The notes beneath the pieces were generated by a model. The model searched no databases and was not told the origin of the DNA. It was given only the letters and a program-made list of their open reading frames with translations. A DNA stretch of 64,000 bases. Source: Vanessa cardui (lineage: Eukaryota > Arthropoda > Insecta > Lepidoptera > Nymphalidae). Location of the stretch: the NCBI RefSeq assembly GCF_905220365.1, contig NC_061129.1:12772803-12836802 (forward strand), in the 5' to 3' direction. The translations under genes were made by a program, and so were the position numbers. Shown one piece after another: positions 1 to 10,713 of this stretch. The first letter of the stretch is position 1. Every line of letters begins with the position of its first letter.

Positions 1-640
1 TTACTTATCAAGTTATTTAAAGTTTTGGTTCAATTTCTTATTTTAAAAATATGGAATTAATTTAACAAACATTTAACTAAAGCCAAGATGACCTGTGATT
101 CAAATGTTAACCTCATCTACAAGGCCACGCCCTAAAGGAGAAGATTTCAAATAAATTCCACCAATCTTCTCCACTGCAAATTGATGGACAAGCAAAGGGC
201 AAGAAATCTAAGTGTTACTTGACTAGATCTGAAATCAATTTTTGATTGAGATTCATTCAGTCTAACCACTATACTTACACGTTTACATTATTTAATAAAA
301 GCCTAAGTATTCCATATGTGCAAAATCAACCAATAGACAGGCTAAATTATTAGATAATTGCCCAAAATTAGACTTATTTTAGTGATATCACTACATAAAA
401 GGGCGTGGAAGTGAACATTATTTGTTGACATTTAAATTCTCGAGTTTACGATATACATTTATATCATGCGCATATTTCCAAGGTCAATCTGGTAGTAATC
501 AAGTAAGGCAGAATCGAAAGCTTCGTAAAAATATAACATCAACCTGAGACATTTCATTGGGTGCGTCGTCCGTATGATCTTGACTTTTAGACATTTCCTG
601 AATTTCTTTTTAAATAACAAGTTAAATTAAAACTGGATCA
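1..640. other. Upstream intergenic region of CPR-1
   Basis: AT-rich DNA with no credible ORF. The only motif I can support is the FTZ-F1-type site at 478-486, listed separately. The rest is probably the distal promoter of CPR-1 plus neutral spacer. Confidence 0.5.
478..486 (+). promoter_or_regulatory. Candidate beta-FTZ-F1 site upstream of CPR-1
   Basis: CCAAGGTCA matches the FTZ-F1 consensus YCAAGGYCR at all nine positions. It lies about 170 bp upstream of the CPR-1 TATA box. FTZ-F1 is an ecdysone-cascade nuclear receptor known to drive insect cuticle protein genes. That it acts on this gene is inference. Confidence 0.4.
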
Positions 641-649
641 AGATCTGGA

Positions 650-657
650 TATATAAA
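650..657 (+). promoter_or_regulatory. TATA box of CPR-1
   Basis: TATATAAA lies 80 bp upstream of the ATG at 730, so transcription should start near 680. No clear TCAKTY initiator is seen at that spacing. Confidence 0.7.
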
Positions 658-729
658 GCCAATGAAATTAACATCACAGCATCACAATCTCAGGACTCAT
701 CAACGTAGTCACAACACTCATCATACAAC

Positions 730-1600
730 ATGGTTGCGAAGGTAATATTTAATTATTAAACCTAAATTGATAGTAAAGAAGATGGCCCAGTGGTTAGAAC
801 GCGTGCAAGTTAACCGATGATTGCGGGTTCAATCACAAGCAAGCACCACTGATTAGTCATATGCTTAATTTGTGTTTATAATTAATCTCGTGCTCGACGG
901 TGAAGGAAAACATCGTGAGGAAACCTGCATGTGCAACAACCTAATTCCATAGAAATTCTGCCACATATGTATTCCACCAACCCGCATTGGAACAGCGCGG
1001 TAGAATATGTAGAGGCCTTAGCCCAACAATGAGAAATTTACAGTCTGTTGTTGTTGTAGTAAAATGTGTTTTAGAAACGAATATAGCTACTTAAAAACGA
1101 TAATCATTCCTCTGTATCGTTTATTTTTTTCTGTTAGAAGCTAAAAACTTCAGTGTTAAATTTATTTTTTATTGTTTCAGTTCGTTGTCCTTTTCGCTCT
1201 GGTGGCAGCTGTCTGCGCCGACCATTCGAGCTTCTCGTACGGTGTAGCCGACCCTTACACCGGTGACTTCAAGAGTCAAGTGGAGAGCCGCGCTGGAGAC
1301 AATGTGCAGGGACAGTACTCTCTATTGGAATCCGATGGAACTCGCCGCACCGTGGACTACGCTGCTGGTGCTGACGGTTTCAACGCTGTTGTGAGGAAGG
1401 ACCCTGCTCTGATCGCCTCTCTACCCTACAGCTCAGCATATGGATACCCCGCTGCCTACAGCTCAGCATATGGATACCCTTCTGCCTACAGCTCGGCATA
1501 TGGATACCCTGCTGCCTACAGCTCCGCATATGGATACCCCGCTGCCTACCCATACGGCAGATTCGGTGCCTTGGCCTACCCCTACGGACGCTTCTACTAA
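730..1600 (+). CDS. CPR-1: RR-2 cuticular protein with Tyr-rich tandem-repeat tail
   Basis: Secreted structural protein of the cuticle, predicted 143 aa. Coding exons are 730-741 (MVAK, then GT) and 1181-1600 (after ...TTTCAG). An in-frame ATG at 1172 lies inside the intron acceptor and is not the start. Residues 1-17 are a signal peptide, cleaved probably after VCA. Residues 22-79 are the RR-2 domain: SFSYGVADPYTGD, GQYSLLESDG, RRTVDYAA, GFNAVVRKDP. This fold binds chitin through an aromatic beta-sheet surface. The tail consists of four copies of a YSSAYGYP(A/S)A decapeptide followed by YPYGRF-type motifs. It lacks the AAPV repeats of the other copies, so it is the most divergent member of the 5' group. 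The 439-bp intron holds a SINE. The polyadenylation signal AATAAA is at 1697-1702. Confidence 0.93.
781..1062 (+). mobile_element. tRNA-derived SINE (family 1) in the CPR-1 intron
   Basis: The left end carries an A-box (TGGCCCAGTGG) and a decayed B-box (near 827). The body has a conserved block around 'tattccaccaacccgcattgg', and the tail is (TTG)n. At least seven more copies or fragments lie in this window. It resembles the abundant nymphalid Metulj-type SINE; that name is from memory and unverified. It is in sense orientation in an intron and does not touch the splice sites. Confidence 0.8.
1427..1546 (+). repeat. Coding 30-bp tandem repeat, four units, in CPR-1
   Basis: Four head-to-tail 30-bp units (1427, 1457, 1487, 1517) encode YSSAYGYPAA with a single A-to-S change in unit 2. 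They differ by only a few synonymous bases, so the expansion is recent or homogenised. Length polymorphism is likely. Confidence 0.9.
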
Positions 1601-1702
1601 ATAACAACGATATGCTCTCAAAACTAAGTACAAGTCTAAATTCATAATCTAACTTTTATACCGTCATATATTAAAAACTATGTAAATATTGTACATAATA
1701 AA

Positions 1703-2078
1703 GCCATCTATTTCCGAGCAATTCTTTTATTTCCTGGAATTCTATTGTCTTTTTAATAATATTCGATTATAACCTTAATTTACTTTACACATATAATAAA
1801 CTTATCTAAGATTGAAGGTCAATGGTTTAGAAACGGACATTGTTACGGTCAATGACGTTAATACGGATTAGTTTCCTTTAAACGTAATACGTTGAATTGT
1901 TAAGGTACTTGTAACCGCCAGCGTTGTCCGGCGAGCGAACTGCCCGATTAAGTTCCGCGTACTCAATAATTGTTTGCTAACGAAATTGAACTCTGAAAAA
2001 CATTCACTTCGTGTGACCTAGAAGGCATACCTGTCATTTATTTCCTATTAATAGCGCCGAATGATTGTACAGGACTTG
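1703..2078. other. Spacer between CPR-1 and CPR-2
   Basis: Only about 375 bp from the CPR-1 polyA signal to the CPR-2 TATA box. It contains a near-match to the FTZ-F1 site (TGAAGGTCA, 1815-1823) and a short GC-richer patch around 1920-1960. No gene is seen. Confidence 0.5.
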
Positions 2079-2086
2079 TATAAAAG
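2079..2086 (+). promoter_or_regulatory. TATA box and initiator of CPR-2
   Basis: TATAAAAG is followed by TCATTC at 2108-2113, a match to the arthropod initiator TCAKTY. Its A (2110) lies 31 bp from the first T of the TATA box. A second initiator-like TCAGTT is at 2114-2119. Confidence 0.75.
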
Positions 2087-2148
2087 CCCTTCTGTGGTCG
2101 GGACTTATCATTCTCAGTTTACTGTTCAACAAACACAAACGTTTCGAA

Positions 2149-2921
2149 ATGGCAGCTAAGGTAATAATCGAACCTAGCATTTAATACAAATTCTAAATCA
2201 AAAATCAAATCAATAGGGCATTGGCCCTTCAATTAATAAGTATTGCAAAAGTGTTCGTACATTTAAAAATGTTTTCTAACGATAATTTTTATATTGTTTT
2301 CAGTTCGTTGTTCTCGCTTTCTTGGTAGCCGCTGCACAAGGCAGCGCTATCCATGGTGCCGACTACACCAGCTTCTCCTATGGAGTTTCTGACCCTCACA
2401 CCGGAGATGTGAAGAGCCAGCACGAAACCCGTGTCGGTGACAACGTGGTCGGCCAGTACTCTCTCTTGGAGTCTGACGGCAGCCGTCGTACCGTCGACTA
2501 CGCTGCTGATGCTCACTCTGGATTCAACGCCATCGTACGCAAAGACCCTGCCCTCATCGGACACGTCGCGCCCGCTGTGGTCGCCGCCCCTGTGGCCCAT
2601 GCCGCTCCCGTCGTCGCCGCTCCCTTGGCTCACGCTGCTCCTCTCGCATACGCTAGCCACGCCGCTCCCGTCGCGTACGCTGCTGGTCCCTCCGTATCTT
2701 ACTCCGCATCCTCTACCTCAGTAGCTCACGGAGGCGTCGCCGCTCCCTTGGCTCATGGCGTGATTGCCGCTCCCCTGGCTCATGGAGCTATCGCCGGTCC
2801 TCTCGCCCATGGATATGCCGCTCCCCTCGCCCACGGATACGGCGCTGCCCTCGCTCATGGATACGGTGCCTTGGGTCACGGTGCTGTCGCATACGGCGCC
2901 CATGGTCTCGGACACTACTAA
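2149..2921 (+). CDS. CPR-2: RR-2 cuticular protein
   Basis: Predicted 209 aa. Coding exons are 2149-2160 (MAAK) and 2304-2921, separated by a 143-bp intron ending TTTTCAG. Signal peptide is residues 1-17 (cleavage after AQG). The RR-2 domain, about residues 25-88, reads YTSFSYGVSDPHTGD, KSQHETRVGDNVVGQYSLLESDG, RRTVDYAADAHSGFNAIVRKDP. The tail is first Ala/Pro/Val rich (AAPV, HAAP units) and then a set of LAHGYGA/LAHGYAAP repeats ending HGLGHY. It is clearly related to CPR-3 to CPR-8 but diverged along the whole tail, and it lacks their VYSAAAVYAAPIAHAA block. PolyA signal AATAAA is at 3011-3016. A reverse-frame ORF over it is a composition artefact. Confidence 0.93.
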
Positions 2922-3555
2922 GCATTGATATAGGAATTAATTTATGTACCTATCTAATTAATTATTTTGACGATGGTTATGAATGATGAATGATGAACTT
3001 GCTGTGATGAAATAAAAACTTTTTACAAGTATCTATCTCTTTTATTTAAAGAATATGTCATTTTTAATTTAAGAAAATAGTAATACTAAAACGTGTTAAA
3101 TTATAGTTCGAGTTCCTGCAACTGCAGGCGCGATGGAGATAAATTCACACGTTCAATTTTGCATCAAAACCAGTGTCAGACTTGAGGAAATTATGCAATT
3201 ATGATAATATGAAAAGGAACTCGGTATCCACTCACCTTGACGATATTGACACTTAGCTAGCTAAATATTTCTAGCACTAAATGGGAACGATGAAGTATTG
3301 ATAGTTTTCTGTCATCTACTAAGGTCATTGACATTACACGCCTACATAAAACACAATCTAGTGGAACCGAGTTACTAAATTGGAATAAAAAAAACGTAAA
3401 ATGGTTTCAAGTAAAATAGATACAAAGAAAATACTACTGTAGATAAAAAAACAGCCTCTAAACATTATTCTTGAGTATTTCCGCATAAATAATACTTATT
3501 AAAGTTATTATTTCCACTTATTGCATTTCAAAGGTAACAAAGATAACTAAGGAGT

Positions 3556-3840
3556 CGAGATGGCCCAGTGGTTAGAACGCGTGCATCTTAACCGATGATT
3601 GCGGGTTCAAACCCAGGCAAGCACCACTGATTCACGTGCTTAATTTGTCTTTATAATTCTTCTCGTGCTCAGCGGTGAAGGAAAACATCGTGAGGAAACC
3701 TGCATGTGACAGATTTCATAGAAATTCTGCCACATGCGTATTCCACCAACCCGCATTGAAACAGCGTGGTGGAATATGTTCCAAACCTTCTCCTCGAAAG
3801 GGAGAGGAGGCCTTTAGCCCAGCAGTGGGAATTTACAGGC

Positions 3841-3872
<32 letters not shown>

Positions 3873-3874
3873 TA
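3556..3874 (+). mobile_element. tRNA-derived SINE (family 1), near full length
   Basis: This is the best-preserved family-1 copy. A-box TGGCCCAGTGG is at 3560, B-box-like GGTTCAAACCC near 3604, then the conserved body, then a (TTG)n tail ending near 3874. A 66-codon ORF inside it is not a gene. Confidence 0.85.
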
Positions 3875-4484
3875 AGGTGACAGTTATATACTTATATACA
3901 CAATTTATATTTAAAGTCGTGATACCATGTAGAAAGGGTACTAGACGGTACCACCACCATCAATTAGCGTTCCACTAACGAACAATAATTATCTGTATAG
4001 GTCATCCCGTTTTAAGGGGGACGAGAACTGTTTCCCACAGTGCCCTTAGTCTCCAAAGTAGATGACGTTGACGGTGGAAATAGTGGTACAAATCTCTATA
4101 CCATAATAAAGCCATTGCTACCACCATTTACCACATATTAACACGTGACTCATTATCGTGTAACCATCACCGTACGATACGATTATTGTTAAACATAAAT
4201 CCCAATGTCTAATTTCGTTTCACGCGGTCAGTATTTATACAGCAACTATTTTTAAATTATATATTTAAGCATTTAATTTTATTAATTGTTATGTCAATTA
4301 AAAATATTATATTAATTTCATTAATTAACAAAATATACAAGTATATTTTATAGATATAATATAATTTTTACGGGTCATTTTAAGCTATATTGTACTACAA
4401 CTTTATTAATATAACTTTTATATAGAATTCATTTACATATTATTTACCGTTACGAAAGTAAAGTACTGCCAGTGAAGTCATCTA

Positions 4485-4700
4485 CATATAATAACAATGG
4501 AGTGTCTGATTGTAATCTTAAATTAAAGCGTTTTACTAATACCATGTGTATGTATCCATGGTACATATTGCAAAATAACATGCTTTACAATTTCTGTCTG
4601 TCTGTCTATTCATTCCTACTAATCACTGGAATGGCCGGACTGATTTTTATGGGACTTTTATTGGCAGATAAGCTACTTTTACTCTAGAATTACATTATAC
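4485..4700 (+). mobile_element. Helitron-like non-autonomous fragment (family H)
   Basis: Shares a head (ATAATA..ATGGAGTGTCTG) and a tail region (TGGCAGATAAGCT) with the copies at 7975, 12128, 49703, 51613 and 56895. Fuller copies end in a GCGGGCACAGCTAG-like 3' end when read in this orientation, as Helitron 3' termini do. The class assignment is tentative. Confidence 0.4.
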
Positions 4701-6271
4701 ATATAAAATAAAAATCAAGCCAAACTGCAATATCGAAATAACTTAAATTAAAATGAGCACGAACAAATCAAAACAGCTGCTATTTTAATAAAAGTATATT
4801 AGTGAAAATGTCAATGACATTAATATTTTTAGCTTCTCAGGATGGTTCGATCTCGTTCAAAAGACTAATGTTCCATTATGACAGATCCGTCAAGTCGACA
4901 TCACAGCAGCCAATGACGTCATTAAAATGCATTATACGACGGAATTATAAAAATATTCCATTTTTACGCAATATCCTTAAATAAATACAATTAATTTACA
5001 ATGAAAACTATATCTAAAATATTATCTTAATCTTATCTTCGTTAAGAAATAAAATAATCCTAAATATTTACTTTCGTAATAATTAAAAATATAATGTTTT
5101 AATGTATTTAAATTAAAACAAAGAATCATTTATCAAAATAACAATGCAATCTTTAAAACTGCGAGTTTAATTAAATTATTTGTTAATTAGACTTATACGA
5201 CGTACGCCTAGTTTCACAATAATATATTTGCGAAGTTATGAAAATTGTTATCTGTTAAGATTAATTCAAGTGATTAATAATTTGCAAATTTTAATGAACT
5301 TCATAGCAACACTGGGTCAGTAATGTCAGTGGTTATATCATCTTTTAATTATTGAATGAAATTATAGCAACTATGAGAACAGGATCAAAGGCGTTACGTA
5401 TGCTTGAAACATGAATGATCATGAATTCAATTTACACACAGTTTTTACTAGAACAACCTAGTAATCTAACTAGTAGTAAACTACTACAAAGTAGTTTAGT
5501 GTGTAACATAGGTTAATTCTAATTTTTTATATCATAACCTATAGGCAAAGACTATTAATTATTTATCTGGTAACAAAATGAGTGCCCTTCTTACGACTAC
5601 GGACACACTTATCATATATTCTACCGCTAAGCAGTAACTCTTTGTATTTTTGTGATCTGATTTGAAGGATGAGTAAACGAGTTTGACTAAAAGTACGTCT
5701 ATCGTAATAATTTAGGTATATCTGTAGGCTTTGGCGTAATAGAAATGTAAGGATTAATTTAAAGCTCTTACGCGCTAATGTCTATAGGTAATGGTGCCAC
5801 TGACCTTCTTGTAGTCCGCTTACCCATCTTTTTCAAAAACGGTGGCAAGTGGTGGCTTTTAGCTATGCATATTTGTATCTATGTCACTTTCAATGGCCTG
5901 CTATCATAGTTAATTGGTATTACTCATTTTTATTTGATTTCTCTAGTAGAGTACGACAAAACTCGTAGTACTTTGTTTAGTAATCCAATTTTACAATCGA
6001 CTCTTTCTATGTGTGCATTGACATTTGTATTAATCTCAAGATAAACAATTATGAAACAAATACATTAACTAATCTATAGGTCAGTGGTAATCTAAATAAT
6101 TAATATTAAATGTATTTAAAAAAATCGTCTCATGCACTTTTGAAATTGCATAATATTATATTTTGAAATTAAGGAGTCAGTTAGTAACTTATTTCAAAAT
6201 ATCTTACAAAGGAATTCAGTTCTAATTTTCGAAAAAAGCAAATGAAAAATAATGATCAGTTTTTGATAACT

Positions 6272-6277
6272 TTTATT
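6272..6277 (-). promoter_or_regulatory. PolyA signal of CPR-3
   Basis: AATAAA on the minus strand, about 60 bp past the stop codon. This 3' flank is unrelated to the shared 3' flank of CPR-4 to CPR-7. Confidence 0.6.
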
Positions 6278-6332
6278 TGCATTTACAATAAATCACAGAT
6301 TTTTAATGAGTTCCGTTATAATACCTAACTTT

Positions 6333-7024
6333 TCAGTATCTGGCGTAACCGAGACCATGGGCACCGTAGCTGTAACCGTGGGCAAGAGGAGCACCGTAGG
6401 CGTAACCGTGGGCAAGGGGAGCACCGTAGGCGTAGCCGTGAGCAAGAGGAGCGGCGGCGTACGAGTTGTAGGCGAGGGGAGAGGCGTAGGAGCCGTAGGC
6501 TACGGGAGCGACGCGGGCAGCGTACGCCACGGGAGCAGAGACCACAGCGGGAGCGGCGTAGGAGGTGGCGACGGGAGCGGAGTAGACAGCGCGAGCGGCG
6601 TGGGCGATGGGAGCGGCGTAGACGGCGGCAGCGGAGTAGACGGGAGCGGCGTGGGCGATGACGGCCGGGTCCTTGCGGACGACGGCGTTGAAGCCGGAGT
6701 GCGCGTCGGCGGCGTAGTCGACGGTGCGGCGGGTGCCGTCGGACTCCAGGAGAGAGTACTGGCCGACCACGTTGTCGCCGACGCGGGTCTCGTGCTGGCT
6801 CTTCACATCACCGGTGTGAGGGTCGGAAACTCCATAGGAGAAGCTGTTGTAGTTGCCACCGTGGACGGCGCTGCTGTGGGCTACTGCGACAAGCAGAGCG
6901 AAGATTGCTACCTGAAATATAAACAAATACAATTTAATTAACAAAATATATATTAAATTTAGAATTAAAAAGTAAAATAGTCAAAAGTAATTCGTATGCG
7001 ACCGCCACTTACCTTGGAGAACAT
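6333..7024 (-). CDS. CPR-3: RR-2 cuticular protein with altered C-terminus
   Basis: Predicted 196 aa. Coding exons on the minus strand are 7024-7013 (MFSK, then GTAAG) and 6911-6333, with a 101-bp intron. The N-terminus is MFSKVAIFALLVAVAHSS; an alternative Met at 6944 lies in the intron. The RR-2 domain starts at about residue 25 (YNSFSYGVSDPHTGD) and ends GFNAVVRKDP. The tail has the blocks VYSAAAVYAAPIAHAA, SYAAPAVVSAPVAYAA and three (A)PLAHGY(A/S)YGA repeats. The protein ends GLGYARY and a TGA stop, whereas CPR-4 to CPR-8 end GLGYAGRLY. The 3' UTR also differs from theirs, so homology stops at the last codons. Confidence 0.94.
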
Positions 7025-7082
7025 GTTGTATTGTTTGATTGCTGCGTATGAAACAACTGATGACTGACGAAGATTTACAGCC

Positions 7083-7090
7083 TTTATATA
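7083..7090 (-). promoter_or_regulatory. TATA box of CPR-3
   Basis: TATATAAA on the minus strand. Two overlapping initiators (TCAGTCATCAGTT, 7055-7067) follow at 25 and 32 bp. The same arrangement is found in CPR-4 to CPR-7. Confidence 0.75.
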
Positions 7091-7974
7091 GTGCTTAATT
7101 TTAAAATAAACGAGCGCAATGTTAACAGATTTGTATCAGGAAATTGTGAAGGACTCATACGCAGTGACTTACGACTACAAGGAAACTACTTTCTCATAAA
7201 TTATTTAAATTTAGAACAATATATTTTTAGCAGTTATTTTAGAAGCAAATATTATAAAACATGGCATAATTTCAACAGCAACGTGATCATTAACTAACTA
7301 GCTCATTGACTAATCTATATATGTTTATATAGACATCTATGTATGTATATATAGACATATAAAGACATCCGTCTAAGAACACATACAGTCAAATTTGGAT
7401 ATCATCAAAATGTTGTATTTTGCCAAAACTCTTATAGACAATAGGGTTCTTAAAATTATTTATGAATTGTAAGTTACAATTTAATTCCGAATAAATTTCG
7501 AAAGGCGAATACTATCAGTTACCATAATAACCGACTCAGACTTCTCATGGGAAACTTTAAAGAGAAGCTCGTTGGTTCGTTTCAAAGTTTTAAGTTTTAA
7601 AAATTTTAAATCGGTAGTCGCAACCACGTTTCAAATTAAAAACATGAAAGAAAAATTAATTTCGTCGAGATTTTTACTAATATTTTTGAGGAAGCATGTA
7701 TTTACTTTTTTAATTAATTAACACTAAATTTTGAGCACTAAAAGTTGTGAGCATAACCTCAAAATCTATATTTATGTATTATTTTATGTTATTCGAGCAA
7801 TTCAGTTAAACAAAGACAAGGATTTTTAGTCTATGAATATTAAATAACAAAAAAAAACCCTTGTGAAGCTCGAATAAAATGAAACGATGCCTCACTTAGC
7901 AATGTAAATAACTTTTTGTATTAATAGCGGAATGAAGATATGGTTAAATACTTACAAATTATATTAACGACCAG

Positions 7975-8140
7975 CTGTGCCAGCTACATTGTGTGCCTTT
8001 GAATTTAGCAAAAAAAGAGATTGTTGTAATCTATATTTTTCCTTGTTACATTAGCTATCTGCTAGTTAAATCATGTCAAAATCAGTCCAGACATTCCAGA
8101 GATTTGCCGGAACTAACATACAGAAAGACAGACAGCTAGG
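7975..8140 (-). mobile_element. Helitron-like fragment (family H), decayed
   Basis: Starts with CAGCTGTGCCAGC, includes the family block 'tattccagagatt'-like (here acattccagagatttgcc) and a run of AGACAGACAG before it ends. Diverged relative of 12128-12360. Confidence 0.35.
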
Positions 8141-8144
8141 AATA

Positions 8145-8327
8145 CAACAACAACAATAACAACAGCCAGTAAATTTCCCACTGTTGGGCTTAAGCAGTTA
8201 AGTTTTTGGAACATAACACAATACATGTGTATTCCACTAACCCACATTAAAACAGAGTGGTGGAATTTATTCCAATCCATCTCCTCAAAGGGAGGCTTTA
8301 GCCTAGCAGTGGGAAATTTACAGGCTG
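8145..8327. mobile_element. Two family-1 SINE fragments in inverted orientation
   Basis: From 8145 the reverse-strand SINE tail is read (caacaacaacaataacaac, then cagtaaatttcccactg). From about 8226 the same 3' region is read on the plus strand and ends cagtgggaaatttacaggctg. The piece is therefore a head-to-head inverted pair able to fold into a hairpin. Confidence 0.65.
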
Positions 8328-8449
8328 TTTTTAATGTAAATCTTTATTCACAATAATATTATACGAGCCGGTTCGCACAGTCCAAGTTAAAATACTTTTT
8401 ATTATTATTATAAAACACCCCCTCTAATAACAAACAAAAGTTGTTTACA

Positions 8450-8480
8450 ATAATTCTTAAGCTATTAGCTTAAGAATTAT
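8450..8480. repeat. Perfect hairpin, 14-bp arms, 3-nt loop
   Basis: ATAATTCTTAAGCT (8450-8463), loop ATT, then its exact reverse complement (8467-8480). No run of T or nearby gene suggests a defined role. Confidence 0.8.
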
Positions 8481-9960
8481 AATAATTAATTTAAACTCCT
8501 TCTGCCATAATTAATTTAACTTCAAAAACATTGGACTATCATACTACCGACGATTTCTAAAGATACATTATCAATACATCTCAACACCCTATAGACTACA
8601 TTTAAATGTCAACTCTTGTACTTCAAAATCATGAGACGTTTAGACAGACTTTCAACTCAGTTGTATAATATGAAAATAGGTTATAAATATTTTATTTTAG
8701 TTTTAGTTTATTATCGCACGTATTGTGTATGCGTGTATGCATTTGGGCTGTGAAAACTATTACGGTACTTAAGGTGCAGGTACAATTCGCAGTAGGGCTT
8801 TGTGCCAGCCTATCTGGTCAGGTAAGAACAACTAGCAACATACTCTACCAAATCAGTGTGATTCTTTTATTCAAATTTTAAGAGCGAGTAAGCCAATAAC
8901 TGCTTACATAATACTAGAGACGATTTAATGTTAATATTTATTTCATTTTTTATATTGCCAATGTAAAATATCTATGGCCTGTCAGGAATCTTTTTCATCG
9001 GGTAGCCTATTCGCTAATCTGCCTACCTATTTAAAATGGCACTTCCTTAAATTAATAGGTTCTTATATCGATAATATCATATGTTTTCGAAAGTTATATC
9101 AATAGAAGCATTTTTAACCCAAGCGCTGTTTGACCTTAATTTAAAATAGTGCAAGTCAATTCAAAGTATGGTACATTCTTCAGATGCGCTTGTGTGACTT
9201 GGCTGCGATACCTAGCCTACATCAAATCTGTGATACTTACATTTATGCCAGTTTTAAATAATATTTTACGTTAAAATCAAAAACTGTGACCACGCTAAGA
9301 TTATTTCTGGTATATCACTAGAAAGAAAAGCAAATTACGCGTCTCCTCTTCATAACTTGGGGAGGCCTAGACTAGGCTAAGTCCGCTCCACTCAGAGGAT
9401 TGTTTGCCTTACTACCGTGACGTCGGCGGTTGACCTAACTATGCATGCTTGGGTCCCTCGCTATGTTTTTGAAGAGGTAATAAGATCATTGCCAAGTCCT
9501 TCTTTCTGGTATTTTTAACAGAAACAGTCAGAGAGATTGTTCCGCAGCCTTCTTGGGCGACATGATAATTTATAAGAAAGAAATGAATAATAATGATGAA
9601 CTACCTTAATTGGATAAAGTTTAAAGCGACAAAATGCGTAAATGCATTAAAAGTTCGCCTGGAATGATAAAAAAAATTAAATCGTTAAATAAATTTTTTT
9701 AATACCTCCTGACCGTTCTCATATACAGCTTGTTCGTATTTTACAATTCTGTATTATATTGCATATAACATATAACAAAAAATAAAAATATATTGATGAA
9801 ATTGAAATCGTTTATTTTAAATATTATTTACATCAGTCGATTTCTTCAATTGCTTAAAATATAATCGTTTACTCCATCCCTTTTCATTGGAATATTCTAC
9901 AAACTGGATTACATTTTACGCTTTTATAGTTCGCTAAGATCAGTCGTCGAGTTAATTAAA

Positions 9961-10647
9961 CTAGTAGAGGCGTCCGGCGTAACCGAGACCGTGGGCACCG
10001 TAGCTGTAGCCGTGGGCAAGGGGAGCAGCGACAGCTCCGTGAGCGCCGTAGGCGTAGCCGTGGGCAAGAGGAGCGGCGGCGTACGCGTTGTAGGCGAGGG
10101 GAGAGGCGTAGGAGCCGTAGGCTACGGGAGCGACGCGGGCAGCGTACGCCACGGGAGCAGAGACCACAGCGGGAGCGGCGTAGGAGGTGGCGACGGGAGC
10201 GGAGTAGACAGCGCGAGCGGCGTGGGCGATGGGAGCGGCGTAGACGGCGGCAGCGGAGTAGACGGGAGCGGCGTGGGCGATGACGGCCGGGTCCTTGCGG
10301 ACGACGGCGTTGAAGCCGGAGTGCGCGTCGGCGGCGTAGTCGACGGTGCGGCGGGTGCCGTCGGACTCCAGGAGAGAGTACTGGCCGACCACGTTGTCGC
10401 CGACGCGGGTCTCGTGCTGGCTCTTCACATCACCGGTGTGAGGGTCGGAAACTCCATAGGAGAAGCTATTGTAGTTGCCACCGTGGACGGCGCTGCTGTG
10501 GGCTACTGCGACAAGCAGAGCGAAGATTGCTACCTGAAATATAAACAAAAACAATTTAATAAACAAAATATATATTAAATTAAGAATTTATTAGCGAAAA
10601 TAGTCAAAAGTAATTCGTATGCGACCGCCACTTACCTTGGAGAACAT
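9961..10647 (-). CDS. CPR-4: RR-2 cuticular protein
   Basis: Predicted 194 aa. Minus-strand coding exons are 10647-10636 (MFSK) and 10533-9961, with a 102-bp intron. The signal peptide and RR-2 domain are the same as in CPR-3. The middle of the tail is the SYAAPAVVSAPVAYAA type, shared with CPR-3 and CPR-5. The C-terminal part has the insertion YGAHGAVAAPLAHGYSYGA, shared instead with CPR-6 and CPR-8. This mix suggests block exchange. It ends GLGYAGRLY and a TAG stop at 9961-9963. PolyA signal AATAAA on the minus strand is at 9816-9811. Confidence 0.94.
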
Positions 10648-10705
10648 GTTGTATTGTTTGATTGCTGCGTATGAAACGACTGATGACTGACGAAGATTTA
10701 CAGCC

Positions 10706-10713
10706 TTTATATA
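10706..10713 (-). promoter_or_regulatory. TATA box of CPR-4
   Basis: TATATAAA on the minus strand, within a proximal block (to about 10800) that is nearly the same in CPR-3 and CPR-7. Confidence 0.75.

Larger units (their letters stand above)
3017..6271. other. Intergenic region between convergent CPR-2 and CPR-3
   Basis: Contains the SINE at 3556-3874 and the Helitron-like fragment at 4485-4700, both listed. The remainder is AT-rich with many stops. Short ORFs here lack family signatures. A small inverted repeat (TAAACTAC / GTAGTTTA) lies near 5478-5498. Confidence 0.5.
7100..9810. other. Intergenic region between CPR-3 and CPR-4
   Basis: Holds a Helitron-like fragment (7975-8140), an inverted pair of SINE pieces (8145-8327) and a strong hairpin (8450-8480). 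The segment around 9340-9560 has a less AT-biased, repeat-like look but I cannot place it. No gene is supported. Confidence 0.5.

Noticed and set aside
6306..6941. Long plus-strand ORFs (up to about 210 codons) opposite CPR-3, and likewise opposite CPR-2, 4, 5, 6, 7, 8, 9 and 13
   Set aside because: Mirror images of GC-rich coding exons; they encode Gly/Ser/Val/Asp runs with no signal peptide or domain and recur only because the sense genes are paralogs.
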